Assembly (NCBI RefSeq): GCF_019754935.1
Contig: NZ_JAGSOA010000001.1
Span: forward strand, 682,001 to 746,000
Direction of reading: 5' to 3'
DNA from: Corynebacterium parakroppenstedtii
GTDB taxonomy: Bacteria; Actinomycetota; Actinomycetes; Mycobacteriales; Mycobacteriaceae
DNA: 64,000 bases
In this document: piece by piece, positions 38,568 to 46,728 of the stretch
Layout of the letters: each line of letters opens with the position of its first letter
Numbering within the stretch: position 1 is the first letter of the stretch
The notes under the pieces: generated by a model
Told to the model about the DNA's origin: nothing
The model's database searches: none
Seen by the model: the letters and a program-made list of their open reading frames with translations, nothing else
Position numbers and translations under genes: made by a program

Positions 38568-39559
38568 AGCTGTATCTCCTGCCCTCGTCCAGCTGCCAGC
38601 GCCCTCATAGCAAGCTCATCAGCAACTGGGATATCAGTCACGATCATCCCCGAACTAAAAGCGAACACTTTCTCGTCGGCATGACTTCGGATGGTTCGGC
38701 CTGATGAAATGAGTTCTGGAAGTACACCGTCGAGCTGGTTGCTACCCTGGCGTAGACGTTTTCCGACTAAGGCATATTGCCCCTCACTCGTGGCCACGAC
38801 ACGATCAACTTCTGCAACTGCCCCATCTGCTACGCCCTTTGATGCCACTGAAATGAGTAGGCCACCCTTGGGAAGCCAGTCAGTATGGATGGGTGGATGA
38901 CATGCGCGACCGGAAGCGACTACAACGATGTCAGATTCCTGAACCACCTTTTTAACATCCTCTGTGAACCTGAGTTTCCGATCCGGATACCATCTACGGA
39001 AGCGCTCATGAGTCGAGTGGATACCACCTTCGTGAGTTCCGTGAAAGGTGAATGTGGACAAGGACGGTAGCGCTGTCGCCAGGTAAGGCAAGGTGTTGAC
39101 GGCTTGAATTCCGGTCCCCAACATCAACACCGACTGAGGATCGGGTTTACTGCACTGTCGAGCTATGAGTGCAGTCGTCGCAGGCGTTCGGAGTGCTCCT
39201 ACTTTCTGGCAGTCCATCAGGACATACGGCAAACCTGTTGAATCGTCGTACAAGGTGATGGTTGTGTAGTAATGATCGGGATTATCGCCACCCTTTCGAT
39301 ACGACGTTTTGTAGCCGACAAGGTCTCGGTAACCATCGAAGCCAAGCATCGAAAACGCAATCGAATCCCGGCTTTTAACTGGTAAATCAATCATCATTTT
39401 CGTAGGGCATCGAGATTGACCTTGCTCCAGGGCCCGATAGCCGTCTTCGACAAGTTCAATAACCTTTGACGGTTCAAGCTCTATGTCTTTTAAATCCGAT
39501 CTCGTCAGTAGACGAAGGCTCCGGTCGGAGCGGAGTTCTGGTGTTTCAATGGCGGACAT
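38558..39559 (-). CDS. sbnB: SbnB-like 2,3-diaminopropionate-forming dehydrogenase
   Basis: 333 residues, ornithine-cyclodeaminase/mu-crystallin fold. It has RCPTKMMIDLPVK and GYKTSYRKGGDN (substrate pocket), the dinucleotide loop LMLGTGIQA and GALRTPATTALIARQ. SbnB oxidatively cleaves the SbnA product with NAD to L-2,3-diaminopropionate and 2-oxoglutarate. The frame opens at 39634, but AAGGAGGGG just before the ATG at 39557-39559 sets the start. It is the first gene of the biosynthetic half of the cluster, about 100 bp after the ATPase gene stop. Confidence 0.85.
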   Translation of the reverse strand: MSAIETPELRSDRSLRLLTRSDLKDIELEPSKVIELVEDGYRALEQGQSRCPTKMMIDLPVKSRDSIAFSMLGFDGYRDLVGYKTSYRKGGDNPDHYYTTITLYDDSTGLPYVLMDCQKVGALRTPATTALIARQCSKPDPQSVLMLGTGIQAVNTLPYLATALPSLSTFTFHGTHEGGIHSTHERFRRWYPDRKLRFTEDVKKVVQESDIVVVASGRACHPPIHTDWLPKGGLLISVASKGVADGAVAEVDRVVATSEGQYALVGKRLRQGSNQLDGVLPELISSGRTIRSHADEKVFAFSSGMIVTDIPVADELAMRALAAGRGQEIQLWD

Positions 39560-39620
39560 GGATTTCCCCTCCTTGGGATGAGGAAAGCGGGTGGTGCGGC
39601 GTGTATTTAGGTGAGGGTTT

Positions 39621-39640
39621 GCAAAGTAAGGCAAAGTAAG
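39621..39640 (-). promoter_or_regulatory. tandem decamer GCAAAGTAAG x2, candidate operator
   Basis: Two identical adjacent decamers. Read on the minus strand they give CTTACTTTGC twice, ending 61 nt before the sbnB-like start codon. The element at 42841-42854 shares CTTACTT and sits at the same distance from the binding-protein start, which suggests a shared regulator. Confidence 0.45.
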
Positions 39641-39661
39641 AAATGACCAGGCAATGGCCAG

Positions 39662-40483
39662 CTAGGTCAACGGAGATAGAGCGTCGATGAATAATCCAGC
39701 CTCCCCTCGAGTGACATGGGAGCGGACGCGATACACCGAGGAGAGCATGGATTCGGTGATGGTCTCTTCAGGTAAGCCTGAGCCGACGTTTCTCCCCTGG
39801 TCAAGGACTACTACTTGGTCAGCAATTCTGGCGGCCTGGGTAAGGTCATGAACCGTGAGGACCACTGCAGCTGGTGTTGTCACCGCATAATCACGAACCC
39901 ACTCCAGTAGCGATAGTTGGTTTTTCAAGTCCAGAGCGCTCGTAGGTTCGTCGAGTAACAAAATCTTAGGGCACCGAATCAAGGCTTGTGCACAGCTGAC
40001 AAGCTGACGTTGTCCTCCCGAGAGCTGTCCCATCGGCCGATGCTCTAATTCAGCTAGCCCCATTGTGGCGAGCACAGTTCGAACTTTGGCGCGGGTTTCC
40101 GGCGATACGCGCAACCCCGCGAATCCTTTAAGACTTTGCTGGTGGGCTAGCAGAACGGTCTCAAACACAGTTAAGGCACTTTTAGGAGGAGGATCTTGCG
40201 GAAGATACAAGGCTTTCGGCCCTACTACGGTTCCTTCGCTTTTCTCTAGCCCAGCTAGGCATCTCAATAGGGTTGACTTGCCTGAGCCATTCGGCCCAAT
40301 CAACGCCGTAATAGTTCCCGGTGAGCACGGTGGGATCGTGACATCCTGAAGTGTTGGAGTCGCCTCTCTGGGGGAATAGGAAAAGGTGATATTGCGACCC
40401 TGGAAAAACTGTTCTTTACCGTCGATCGTCGTTACAGATCGAGTATTGAAACGACGACTCCTAGAAGCTGGCTCATGTGACAT
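39662..40483 (-). CDS. iron-siderophore-type ABC transporter ATPase
   Basis: 273 residues. Walker A GPNGSGKST, Q-loop LPQDPP, signature LSGGQRQLVSCAQAL, Walker B ILLLDEPTSALD and H-loop VLTVHD are all intact; the arrangement matches FecE/FhuC-type ATPases. It powers uptake with the FecCD permease whose gene ends 15 nt upstream. The frame opens at 40615, but the ATG at 40481-40483 has AGAGG eight bases upstream and gives a normal family length. Confidence 0.9.
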   Translation of the reverse strand: MSHEPASRSRRFNTRSVTTIDGKEQFFQGRNITFSYSPREATPTLQDVTIPPCSPGTITALIGPNGSGKSTLLRCLAGLEKSEGTVVGPKALYLPQDPPPKSALTVFETVLLAHQQSLKGFAGLRVSPETRAKVRTVLATMGLAELEHRPMGQLSGGQRQLVSCAQALIRCPKILLLDEPTSALDLKNQLSLLEWVRDYAVTTPAAVVLTVHDLTQAARIADQVVVLDQGRNVGSGLPEETITESMLSSVYRVRSHVTRGEAGLFIDALSPLT

Positions 40484-40497
40484 GGTCGATACCTCTA

Positions 40498-41598
40498 CTA
40501 GGACCAGTTTCGCGTTCGGGAGGAGGCAATAATGGCTACGAAGACAGGTACGCCAACAATGGCGGTAATGATTCCTACAGGAAGAATCACCCCGGGCTGG
40601 ATGAGCTTTGCGCACACCGAGGCGCTCACCAGCAACACCGAGCCCGACAGAACGGAAGCGGTCAGGAAGTACCGCTGATCCTCCCCGACCATAATTCGCG
40701 CGATATGCGGCCCAACCAACCCGATGAAACCGATAGTTCCGGCCATAGCAACTGACGTCGCAGCCAATAAGCTAACGGCCACCAAAGTTACATTGCGGAC
40801 GCGAGGGACATTGATGCCCATCGACATTGCCCTGTCATCGCCCAACCTGAAGGCTGTAAGGACCCACGCATTGCGGTAAAAGCCTGCTAGGCAAATCACT
40901 AGGAGAACAGCGAGGACTCCAATTTGCGGCCACGTCGCACGCGTTAAACTGCCTAGGGTCCAGAAAACGACTTGCTCAAGCTGCACTTCAGAGGCCATGT
41001 ACTGCATCAGAGCGAGCATCGCGTCAAAGAAAAATACGATCGCGATACCAAGCAAGATCATTGTCTCGGCTCCGCTTCCACGCAGCCGAGAAAAGATGAT
41101 GATGATTCCGCACGCGGCGATCCCAAAGATCCACGCCGCCCCAGACATTCCCAGTGTGCCACCGATCGTGGTAGCCGAGAAGCCGGTGACTACTGCCAGC
41201 GCTGCGCCAAAGCTGGCCGCTGCGGATATGCCCAATGTGTAGGGTTCCGCGAGCGGATTTCCCAGAATTGTTTGTATTTGGGCGCCGGCGGCTGCAAGTG
41301 CTCCTCCCACGAGCACAGCAGTTACTGTCATCGGTAGGCGAATATCCCAAATTATCTGATAGTCAATGGGCCGTGAGTGACTCGGATTGAAAAGTGTCGA
41401 TAGCGCATCGGAAGCAGGCATCGAGCCTCCGCCTATCAAGAAATCGCAGACAGTGAAAATGACTAGTGCGACAGCCAGAACTGCGATAAATAAAAGCTTT
41501 TTCCGAGACGAAGCAGCATAAAGTTCTTCTTCCATTTCGTCGTCAGAAAGGGCATTAACGGCGGAGGCTACCGACGGCTCAAACTCAACTGAACTCAT
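40498..41598 (-). CDS. FecCD-family permease
   Basis: 366 residues, about ten helices. Family segments are RLPMTVTAVLVGGALAAAGAQIQTILGNPLAEPYTLGISAAASFGA (about 85-130) and GFIGLVGPHIARIM (about 295, ATPase contact). A polar N-terminus of ~35 residues precedes helix 1. It is a single permease gene, so it probably works as a homodimer. The ATG overlaps the stop of the binding-protein gene by 4 nt. Confidence 0.9.
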   Translation of the reverse strand: MSSVEFEPSVASAVNALSDDEMEEELYAASSRKKLLFIAVLAVALVIFTVCDFLIGGGSMPASDALSTLFNPSHSRPIDYQIIWDIRLPMTVTAVLVGGALAAAGAQIQTILGNPLAEPYTLGISAAASFGAALAVVTGFSATTIGGTLGMSGAAWIFGIAACGIIIIFSRLRGSGAETMILLGIAIVFFFDAMLALMQYMASEVQLEQVVFWTLGSLTRATWPQIGVLAVLLVICLAGFYRNAWVLTAFRLGDDRAMSMGINVPRVRNVTLVAVSLLAATSVAMAGTIGFIGLVGPHIARIMVGEDQRYFLTASVLSGSVLLVSASVCAKLIQPGVILPVGIITAIVGVPVFVAIIASSRTRNWS

Positions 41599-42779
41599 GA
41601 CAACTGAGTCCAGAATGTACCTGAGTATTTCACAGGCAAGAACTGCTCATGCAGCGTCTTCATGTCAGCATCAGGATCCAGGTCCCCAAAGAGTTCCGGA
41701 TGCATCGCCTTAGCCATCCATTCAATGGCGATGACGTTGTAAGGGGAATCGTAAAAGTGGTGCCACATGGCATAAGTGCGGTGGTTTTTCACGGCGTCAA
41801 CCTGAGAAACAGCAGCTTGACTGGAGACAACCTCGCTAAGTTGTTGTTTGGCCTTATCTGCGGGTTCGTCATAACCAAGGGCCACGTACTTCTTTCCCTT
41901 GACGGGTGAACGATCTGGCGACCAATCCGCACCGGTAGCCACGATCACATCTGGGTTCTTCCCGGCGAGGGATTCGGGAGAGACTTGCCCTTGTTTAGTA
42001 TCAATCATGCTGTCACCAAGATTGTTACCACCAGCTTCGTTCACTAACGTCGCCAAGTTCGATTTATTGAAGGTTGAACAGCAATCAAAGTAGCCCGGTG
42101 CCCGCCACAAGAACGTGTCTGTCGCCGGTTGATTAGAGTCCTTCAGACGTTTTTGAACTCGATCGAGTTTCTCCTGATAAAAATCCGTGTAGTTCTTGGC
42201 TTCATCGGTGTGCCCCGTGAGTTTCCCCATCAACGTGACCGAAGGAACCGTATTTTTCGCGGGATCGATGAAATAATCGACCGTGACGGTCGGCACACCG
42301 GCTTTCTCAAGTCCCTCGATTAACCCAGCTTCTTTGGCAGCATCAAAACTTCCCGCACTGACGACGAAGACGTCTGGACGAGCCTGGAGAGCTTGCTCTA
42401 GTGACATCGAGCCGTCCCACACTTCACCAGTCTTCGTGATGTTGGCTATATCTGGGAATTTCTCTCTGTATTTCTTGTATGTAGCCATGTCATTTTGTTC
42501 GAGATCATCTGGCCAGGCGACGATGTTCTCAAGCGGATTTTCTTTATCGAGTAGTGCAGTGGTGTACAGCAACCGTTGACCACCGAATAGAAGTCGCTCT
42601 GGGTGAGCCGGTATCTCAACGGTCCTGCCCATCACGTCTTTCACAGACTGCTTTTCATCCGCCTTGGAGTCATTGTCAGAATTCGGGCCCGAACACCCTG
42701 CTATAGCCATCGATGCGGCAAGGATACTAGCGAGGATTGCCCTCCTAGCTCGACGTTTTGACGTATTCAGTATTTTCAC
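41595..42779 (-). CDS. siderophore-type ABC substrate-binding lipoprotein
   Basis: 394 residues. A lipoprotein signal (IAGCSGP, Cys about 29) is followed by a class III (FecB/FhuD) fold: DVMGRTVEIPAHPERLL, then the long connecting helix and a C-terminal lobe with MWHHFYDSPYNVIAIEWMAKAMHPELF. RAPGYFDCCSTF may line the pocket. It would capture a ferric or other metal chelate outside the membrane for the FecCD permease. The start is GTG at 42777-42779, preceded by AGGAAG. It heads the minus-strand cluster ending with the MATE gene. Confidence 0.88.
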   Translation of the reverse strand: MKILNTSKRRARRAILASILAASMAIAGCSGPNSDNDSKADEKQSVKDVMGRTVEIPAHPERLLFGGQRLLYTTALLDKENPLENIVAWPDDLEQNDMATYKKYREKFPDIANITKTGEVWDGSMSLEQALQARPDVFVVSAGSFDAAKEAGLIEGLEKAGVPTVTVDYFIDPAKNTVPSVTLMGKLTGHTDEAKNYTDFYQEKLDRVQKRLKDSNQPATDTFLWRAPGYFDCCSTFNKSNLATLVNEAGGNNLGDSMIDTKQGQVSPESLAGKNPDVIVATGADWSPDRSPVKGKKYVALGYDEPADKAKQQLSEVVSSQAAVSQVDAVKNHRTYAMWHHFYDSPYNVIAIEWMAKAMHPELFGDLDPDADMKTLHEQFLPVKYSGTFWTQLS

Positions 42780-43127
42780 AATTCTTCCTGGGGAGCATTA
42801 GTTCTACGAGGGATCACGTGAGAAACAAAAGTATTGGAGCCTTACCTAAGTAAGTCAACAGGTTTCTGAGATTTCTTTAGAGTGAGACTCCACCTAGCGA
42901 CGAACACTCCCCTAATTACAGCGGCTTGTAAGCCCTAATGCGTCAGCTAACACCTCCAATGACCTGCGAATTCGCAAATCGGACTTTAGTTCATAACCTA
43001 ATGTTTTATCGAATTATATTTTCACCCCCATACGTGGTTGGTAAGATTTGACCAGGCGGAACTTCCTTAGCATGCTCTAACTCACATCACTTTTCATTTC
43101 CAATGTCTCCCCTGCGAAAGACCTGCC
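42780..43127. other. divergent intergenic region with candidate operators
   Basis: 348 bp between the chelator-uptake operon (leftward) and the peptide importer (rightward). It contains CTTACCTAAGTAAG (42841-42854) and the perfect 12-bp palindrome TGCGAATTCGCA (42965-42976). No gene or RNA is seen. A strict DtxR box is not present. Confidence 0.5.
42841..42854 (-). promoter_or_regulatory. inverted repeat CTTAC-N4-GTAAG, candidate metal-repressor site
   Basis: CTTACCTAAGTAAG has 5-bp arms and ends 61 nt upstream of the binding-protein start codon. On the minus strand it reads CTTACTTAGGTAAG, sharing CTTACTT with the tandem decamers upstream of the sbnB-like gene at the same distance. The TTAGGTAAG part resembles half a DtxR box. 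The regulator is unknown. Confidence 0.45.
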
Positions 43128-44807
43128 GTGTCCCGAACTCACTCCTCACCCAGCTTCCGCTCTCCCCTGAAGAAGTCACGAAGCCGCCACTTCACCACCG
43201 CACTTGCCGCCGTAGCATCCCTCTCCCTGGCCCTTTCAGCATGCTCAACGCCGTCCACCGGCGGAGACGGCGAAAGCTCAGACAAATCCACCAAGCAATT
43301 CGTCGTCCTGGAAAATATGGAGCTCGGTAACTACAACCCACTTCTTGGACACGGACGAAACGGAGAGTCCCACATCTACGACTCGCTCTACCGTGTTTCC
43401 CCAGGAAAAAACTCCAAGCCGAAGCCGGTGCTCGCCGATGGCGAAGCCAAATCCAACGATGATTTGACGGAATGGACCGTCCCGTTGAAGAAAGACATTT
43501 CCTTCTCGGACGGATCGTCCTTCGGGCCGGAGGATGTCGTCGCCACTTATAAAGCGATCATCGATCCGCGCTTCGCCTCCACAGAGGCCACGGCAGTTGA
43601 ATCAATCGACGACGTCACACCGGACGGGGACCACGCCGTCAAGTTCCACCTCAAGCACCCTGATTCCGAGTTCGACCGTCGCATCTACCGAGCTATCGCT
43701 CCGTCTGAAGCCTTCGATTTCACCAACCCGGCGAAGGCAGAGGACATGAAGATTAACTCAGATCCCATTGGAACGGGCCCATACAAGGTCACCTCTCTAC
43801 GTCCAGATGAAGCGATCCTCGAGGCGCGCGATGGCTACTGGGGCGATGCCCCCGAGACCGAGAAGATCGTCATCCGGCACAACACCGACGACAACACCCG
43901 GGCGCAGCAGATGCGCGTCGGCGAAGGCGATGGCACTATGCTCGAAGCCAAGCTGGCCGACACCGTCGCCAAATCCAAGGACATTTCCGCGGAGCATATT
44001 GATTCCCTGGATTGGCGGGGCATCTCCCTTCCCGCTGCTCACCCCGTCGCCGGTGACGACGCGATCCGCATGGCCATGAACCTCAGCGTCGATCGACAAA
44101 AGATGATTGACGACATTTATGCAGGCCACGGAACCCCAACCAGTACCTTCATCACCGACGCCTATGGCGATGCCTACGACAAAGATTCGGAGATCCCCCA
44201 CGACACAAAGAAGGCGGAAAAAATTCTCGACGACGCCGGTTGGGTTAAAGAATCCGACGGCATCAGAGTCAAGGACGGCCAGCGGGCGGAAATGGATGTT
44301 ATCTACTTCCCTAACCGCGATGCCGCCCGAAAGGATTTAACCCTCGCCGCAGCCTCGGACCTGAAGGCCATTGGCATTCAGATCAACCCGGTGGCCAAGG
44401 ACTCCAGCGCGGTGACCGAAGAGGTGTACAACTCCACGCCGGTCATGCTGGGCGGCGGCGGTGAGCCTTACACCATCGACGGACAGATCTATCATATTTT
44501 GCATTCGAAGTATGCAGCCGATGGCGTCGGGGCAAAGTGGGATAACGCGTCGGACTACGTCAATCCAGAAATCGACAAGCTGCTGGACCAGGCGCGATCC
44601 GAGTCCGACAAGGACAAGCGCAACAAGATCTACAAAAAAGTCCAACAGGAGTATCGGAAGAAGCCAGCCATGCTCGCACTCACGTACGGCGCTCACTCCT
44701 ACGTGCTCAATAGCCATGGCATGAAAACTGGCGACCAGATTGTCGAACCGCATTCCCACGGCTCCTTGTTCGGGCCTTGGTACAACATTGAGGAATGGCA
44801 CAACTAA
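43128..44807 (+). CDS. peptide/nickel-type ABC substrate-binding lipoprotein
   Basis: 559 residues, family 5 binding protein (OppA/DppA/NikA). Twin-region basic N-terminus then lipobox LSACSTP (Cys about 39). Landmarks are NPLLGHGRNGESHIYDSLYR, DLTEWTVPLKKDISFSDGSSFGPEDVVATYKAI, DPIGTGPYKV and the late DKDKRNKIYKKVQQEYRK. Start is GTG at 43128. It is the first gene of a four-gene importer operon. Peptide, nickel or nickel chelate are all possible ligands; sequence alone does not decide. Confidence 0.88.
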   Translation: MSRTHSSPSFRSPLKKSRSRHFTTALAAVASLSLALSACSTPSTGGDGESSDKSTKQFVVLENMELGNYNPLLGHGRNGESHIYDSLYRVSPGKNSKPKPVLADGEAKSNDDLTEWTVPLKKDISFSDGSSFGPEDVVATYKAIIDPRFASTEATAVESIDDVTPDGDHAVKFHLKHPDSEFDRRIYRAIAPSEAFDFTNPAKAEDMKINSDPIGTGPYKVTSLRPDEAILEARDGYWGDAPETEKIVIRHNTDDNTRAQQMRVGEGDGTMLEAKLADTVAKSKDISAEHIDSLDWRGISLPAAHPVAGDDAIRMAMNLSVDRQKMIDDIYAGHGTPTSTFITDAYGDAYDKDSEIPHDTKKAEKILDDAGWVKESDGIRVKDGQRAEMDVIYFPNRDAARKDLTLAAASDLKAIGIQINPVAKDSSAVTEEVYNSTPVMLGGGGEPYTIDGQIYHILHSKYAADGVGAKWDNASDYVNPEIDKLLDQARSESDKDKRNKIYKKVQQEYRKKPAMLALTYGAHSYVLNSHGMKTGDQIVEPHSHGSLFGPWYNIEEWHN

Positions 44808-44936
44808 ACCGTGTCTACACCGAGACTGCGCCGAATTTCCCCAGGTCAAAAGCCTATCGATAATCCGACCGATCGCCATCGTCGACGATCGATCTCGGCG
44901 TCTAGCCACAGCCGCCGGCGTGACATAGGAATCCTT

Positions 44937-45887
44937 ATGCTCCGCCGGATCTGTTCCCTGCCGCTTCTCGCGTTGGCCGTCACGGCCGCGATGTTTTTCT
45001 TGGCATCGCTAAGCCCCTTCGACCCGCTCGAAGCCTATACCCACGGCAACGCCGGTGCTTTAACCGACGAACAACGTGAGGATCTGATCCGGACCCTCAA
45101 CATTGAAGGCCCCTGGTACGCCTCCTGGTGGTCATGGGTGACCAGCGTCTGCACAGGTGACCTGGGAACATCACGGTTCTACCGCATGCCAGTAGCCGAC
45201 GTCCTAGCGCAGCGTCTGGGGTGGTCAATTCTACTGGGAGCGCTGGCTTTAACCCTTACTCTGGTCGTCTCATTCGTGCTCGGTGTCGTGGCTGGCCTTC
45301 GTGAAGGTGGTCTTGTCGACCGAATCGCCGGGTTTATCGCCACTTTGCTTCAGTCCCTCCCCCCCTTTGTCCTTGCCCTTGTTGCTCTATTGGTCTTTTG
45401 TTTGTGGATCCCTATCGCTCCTGCTGGTGGGCTCACAGATCCAGGACAACCTGTTACGTTCGCTGGCACTCTCCGCCATGTCGCTCTCCCCGCAGTCATC
45501 CTGGGAATCAGCCAGCTGCCCTGGTTCCTTTTGAGCCTCAGAGCCTCCGTTCGCGAAGCAATTCAATCCGAAGCAATGACTGGTACCCGTGTCCGTGGGC
45601 TTGATCGACGCACGGTAATGCTGCACCACATCGTTCCGCTGTCATTACCCTCGTACTTTGCGCTCATCGGATCTCGGTTACCGGAACTCATTGTCGGATC
45701 AACCATTATCGAATCGATTTTCGGCTGGCCGGGCCTTGGCCAGGCGATGGTCGACTCCGCGAAATCCCTCGATTTCATGTTGTTATCGACGCTGACCCTC
45801 CTCATCACCATCGCAGTACTAATCGGAAACATGCTTGCCGACGCCTGCGTCGTCCTCACAGATCCGAGGGTCGATGCCAATGTTTAA
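44937..45887 (+). CDS. peptide/nickel-type ABC permease (DppB-like)
   Basis: 316 residues with six helices; the N-terminal helix RRICSLPLLALAVTAAMFFLA is followed by the extracytoplasmic DPLEAYTHGNAG segment typical of DppB/NikB and the cytoplasmic EAA loop VRGLDRRTVMLHHIVP. The frame is open from a GTG at 44811, but that adds 42 Arg/Ser-rich residues; ATG at 44937 with AGGA six bases upstream was chosen. It overlaps the next permease gene by 8 nt. Confidence 0.85.
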   Translation: MLRRICSLPLLALAVTAAMFFLASLSPFDPLEAYTHGNAGALTDEQREDLIRTLNIEGPWYASWWSWVTSVCTGDLGTSRFYRMPVADVLAQRLGWSILLGALALTLTLVVSFVLGVVAGLREGGLVDRIAGFIATLLQSLPPFVLALVALLVFCLWIPIAPAGGLTDPGQPVTFAGTLRHVALPAVILGISQLPWFLLSLRASVREAIQSEAMTGTRVRGLDRRTVMLHHIVPLSLPSYFALIGSRLPELIVGSTIIESIFGWPGLGQAMVDSAKSLDFMLLSTLTLLITIAVLIGNMLADACVVLTDPRVDANV

Positions 45888-46725
45888 GCACCTAGTTAAG
45901 GGTCGATCGTCGGGTCTATTACTCGCCTGGATTTCAGTGCTCACGATTGTGGTGATCGTTGCCTATGCGATCGTCGTGCCCATTGCCCTGCCGGAGGATC
46001 AAACGACGGTTAACTTCGCTAACGCGTACAGTCCCCCGAGCTCGGACTACTGGTTTGGTACTGATTCCGGCGGGCATGATCTTTTCGTCCGCACCGCACA
46101 GGCGCTGAGGATTTCGCTCATCATCGCGGTCGTCACGGCTGTGTTCTCCGCGATAATTGGGACGTTAATTGGGGTTACCGCTGCTCTCGCCGGCGGGTTC
46201 CTTGATCGCCTGACCATGCGTTTCGTTGATGGAATGAATTCGCTACCCCATCTGATTCTCGTCCTTGTTGTGGTCTCTTTTTTCAAAGGATCAGCCACCG
46301 CGATCGTGCTGGCTCTCGTTGCCACCCACTGGATTCCTATCGCCCGTATTACCCGCGCGCAAGTGCTCACTATTAGACACTCGGATTACATCCAAGCTGC
46401 TTACCTCGGCGGACGTGGTCACCTGTGGGTAATCGGACACCACCTTGTCCCAGCTGCATTAAGCCAATCTGTCGTGGGACTTATTCTATTAGTCCCTCAT
46501 GCGATTTGGCATGAATCGACCTTGTCGTTCCTGGGGGTCGGACTTCCCGCACACAGAGCCGCCCTCGGCACTCTCCTCCGCGATGCTCAAGGCGGAGTAC
46601 TGCTTGGCAGCTGGTGGATTCTGGTCTTCCCAGCATTGTTCCTCGTCGTTTTTTCGTTAGCAGTATCAAACGTCGGGCACTCGCTAGTTTCCCGTGTTAA
46701 TGACTATGGCGAAGGGAAGGTCTAG
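45880..46725 (+). CDS. peptide/nickel-type ABC permease (DppC-like)
   Basis: 281 residues, six helices. The extracytoplasmic FGTDSGGHDLFVRTAQALRIS motif after helix 1 and the EAA loop YIQAAYLGGRGHLWVIGHHLVP identify the DppC/NikC type. It pairs with the DppB-like protein. GAGGG at 45866-45870 is nine bases before the ATG at 45880; ATG 45874 is an alternative. The ATPase gene starts 3 nt after its stop. Confidence 0.85.
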   Translation: MFKHLVKGRSSGLLLAWISVLTIVVIVAYAIVVPIALPEDQTTVNFANAYSPPSSDYWFGTDSGGHDLFVRTAQALRISLIIAVVTAVFSAIIGTLIGVTAALAGGFLDRLTMRFVDGMNSLPHLILVLVVVSFFKGSATAIVLALVATHWIPIARITRAQVLTIRHSDYIQAAYLGGRGHLWVIGHHLVPAALSQSVVGLILLVPHAIWHESTLSFLGVGLPAHRAALGTLLRDAQGGVLLGSWWILVFPALFLVVFSLAVSNVGHSLVSRVNDYGEGKV

Positions 46726-46728
46726 CTA

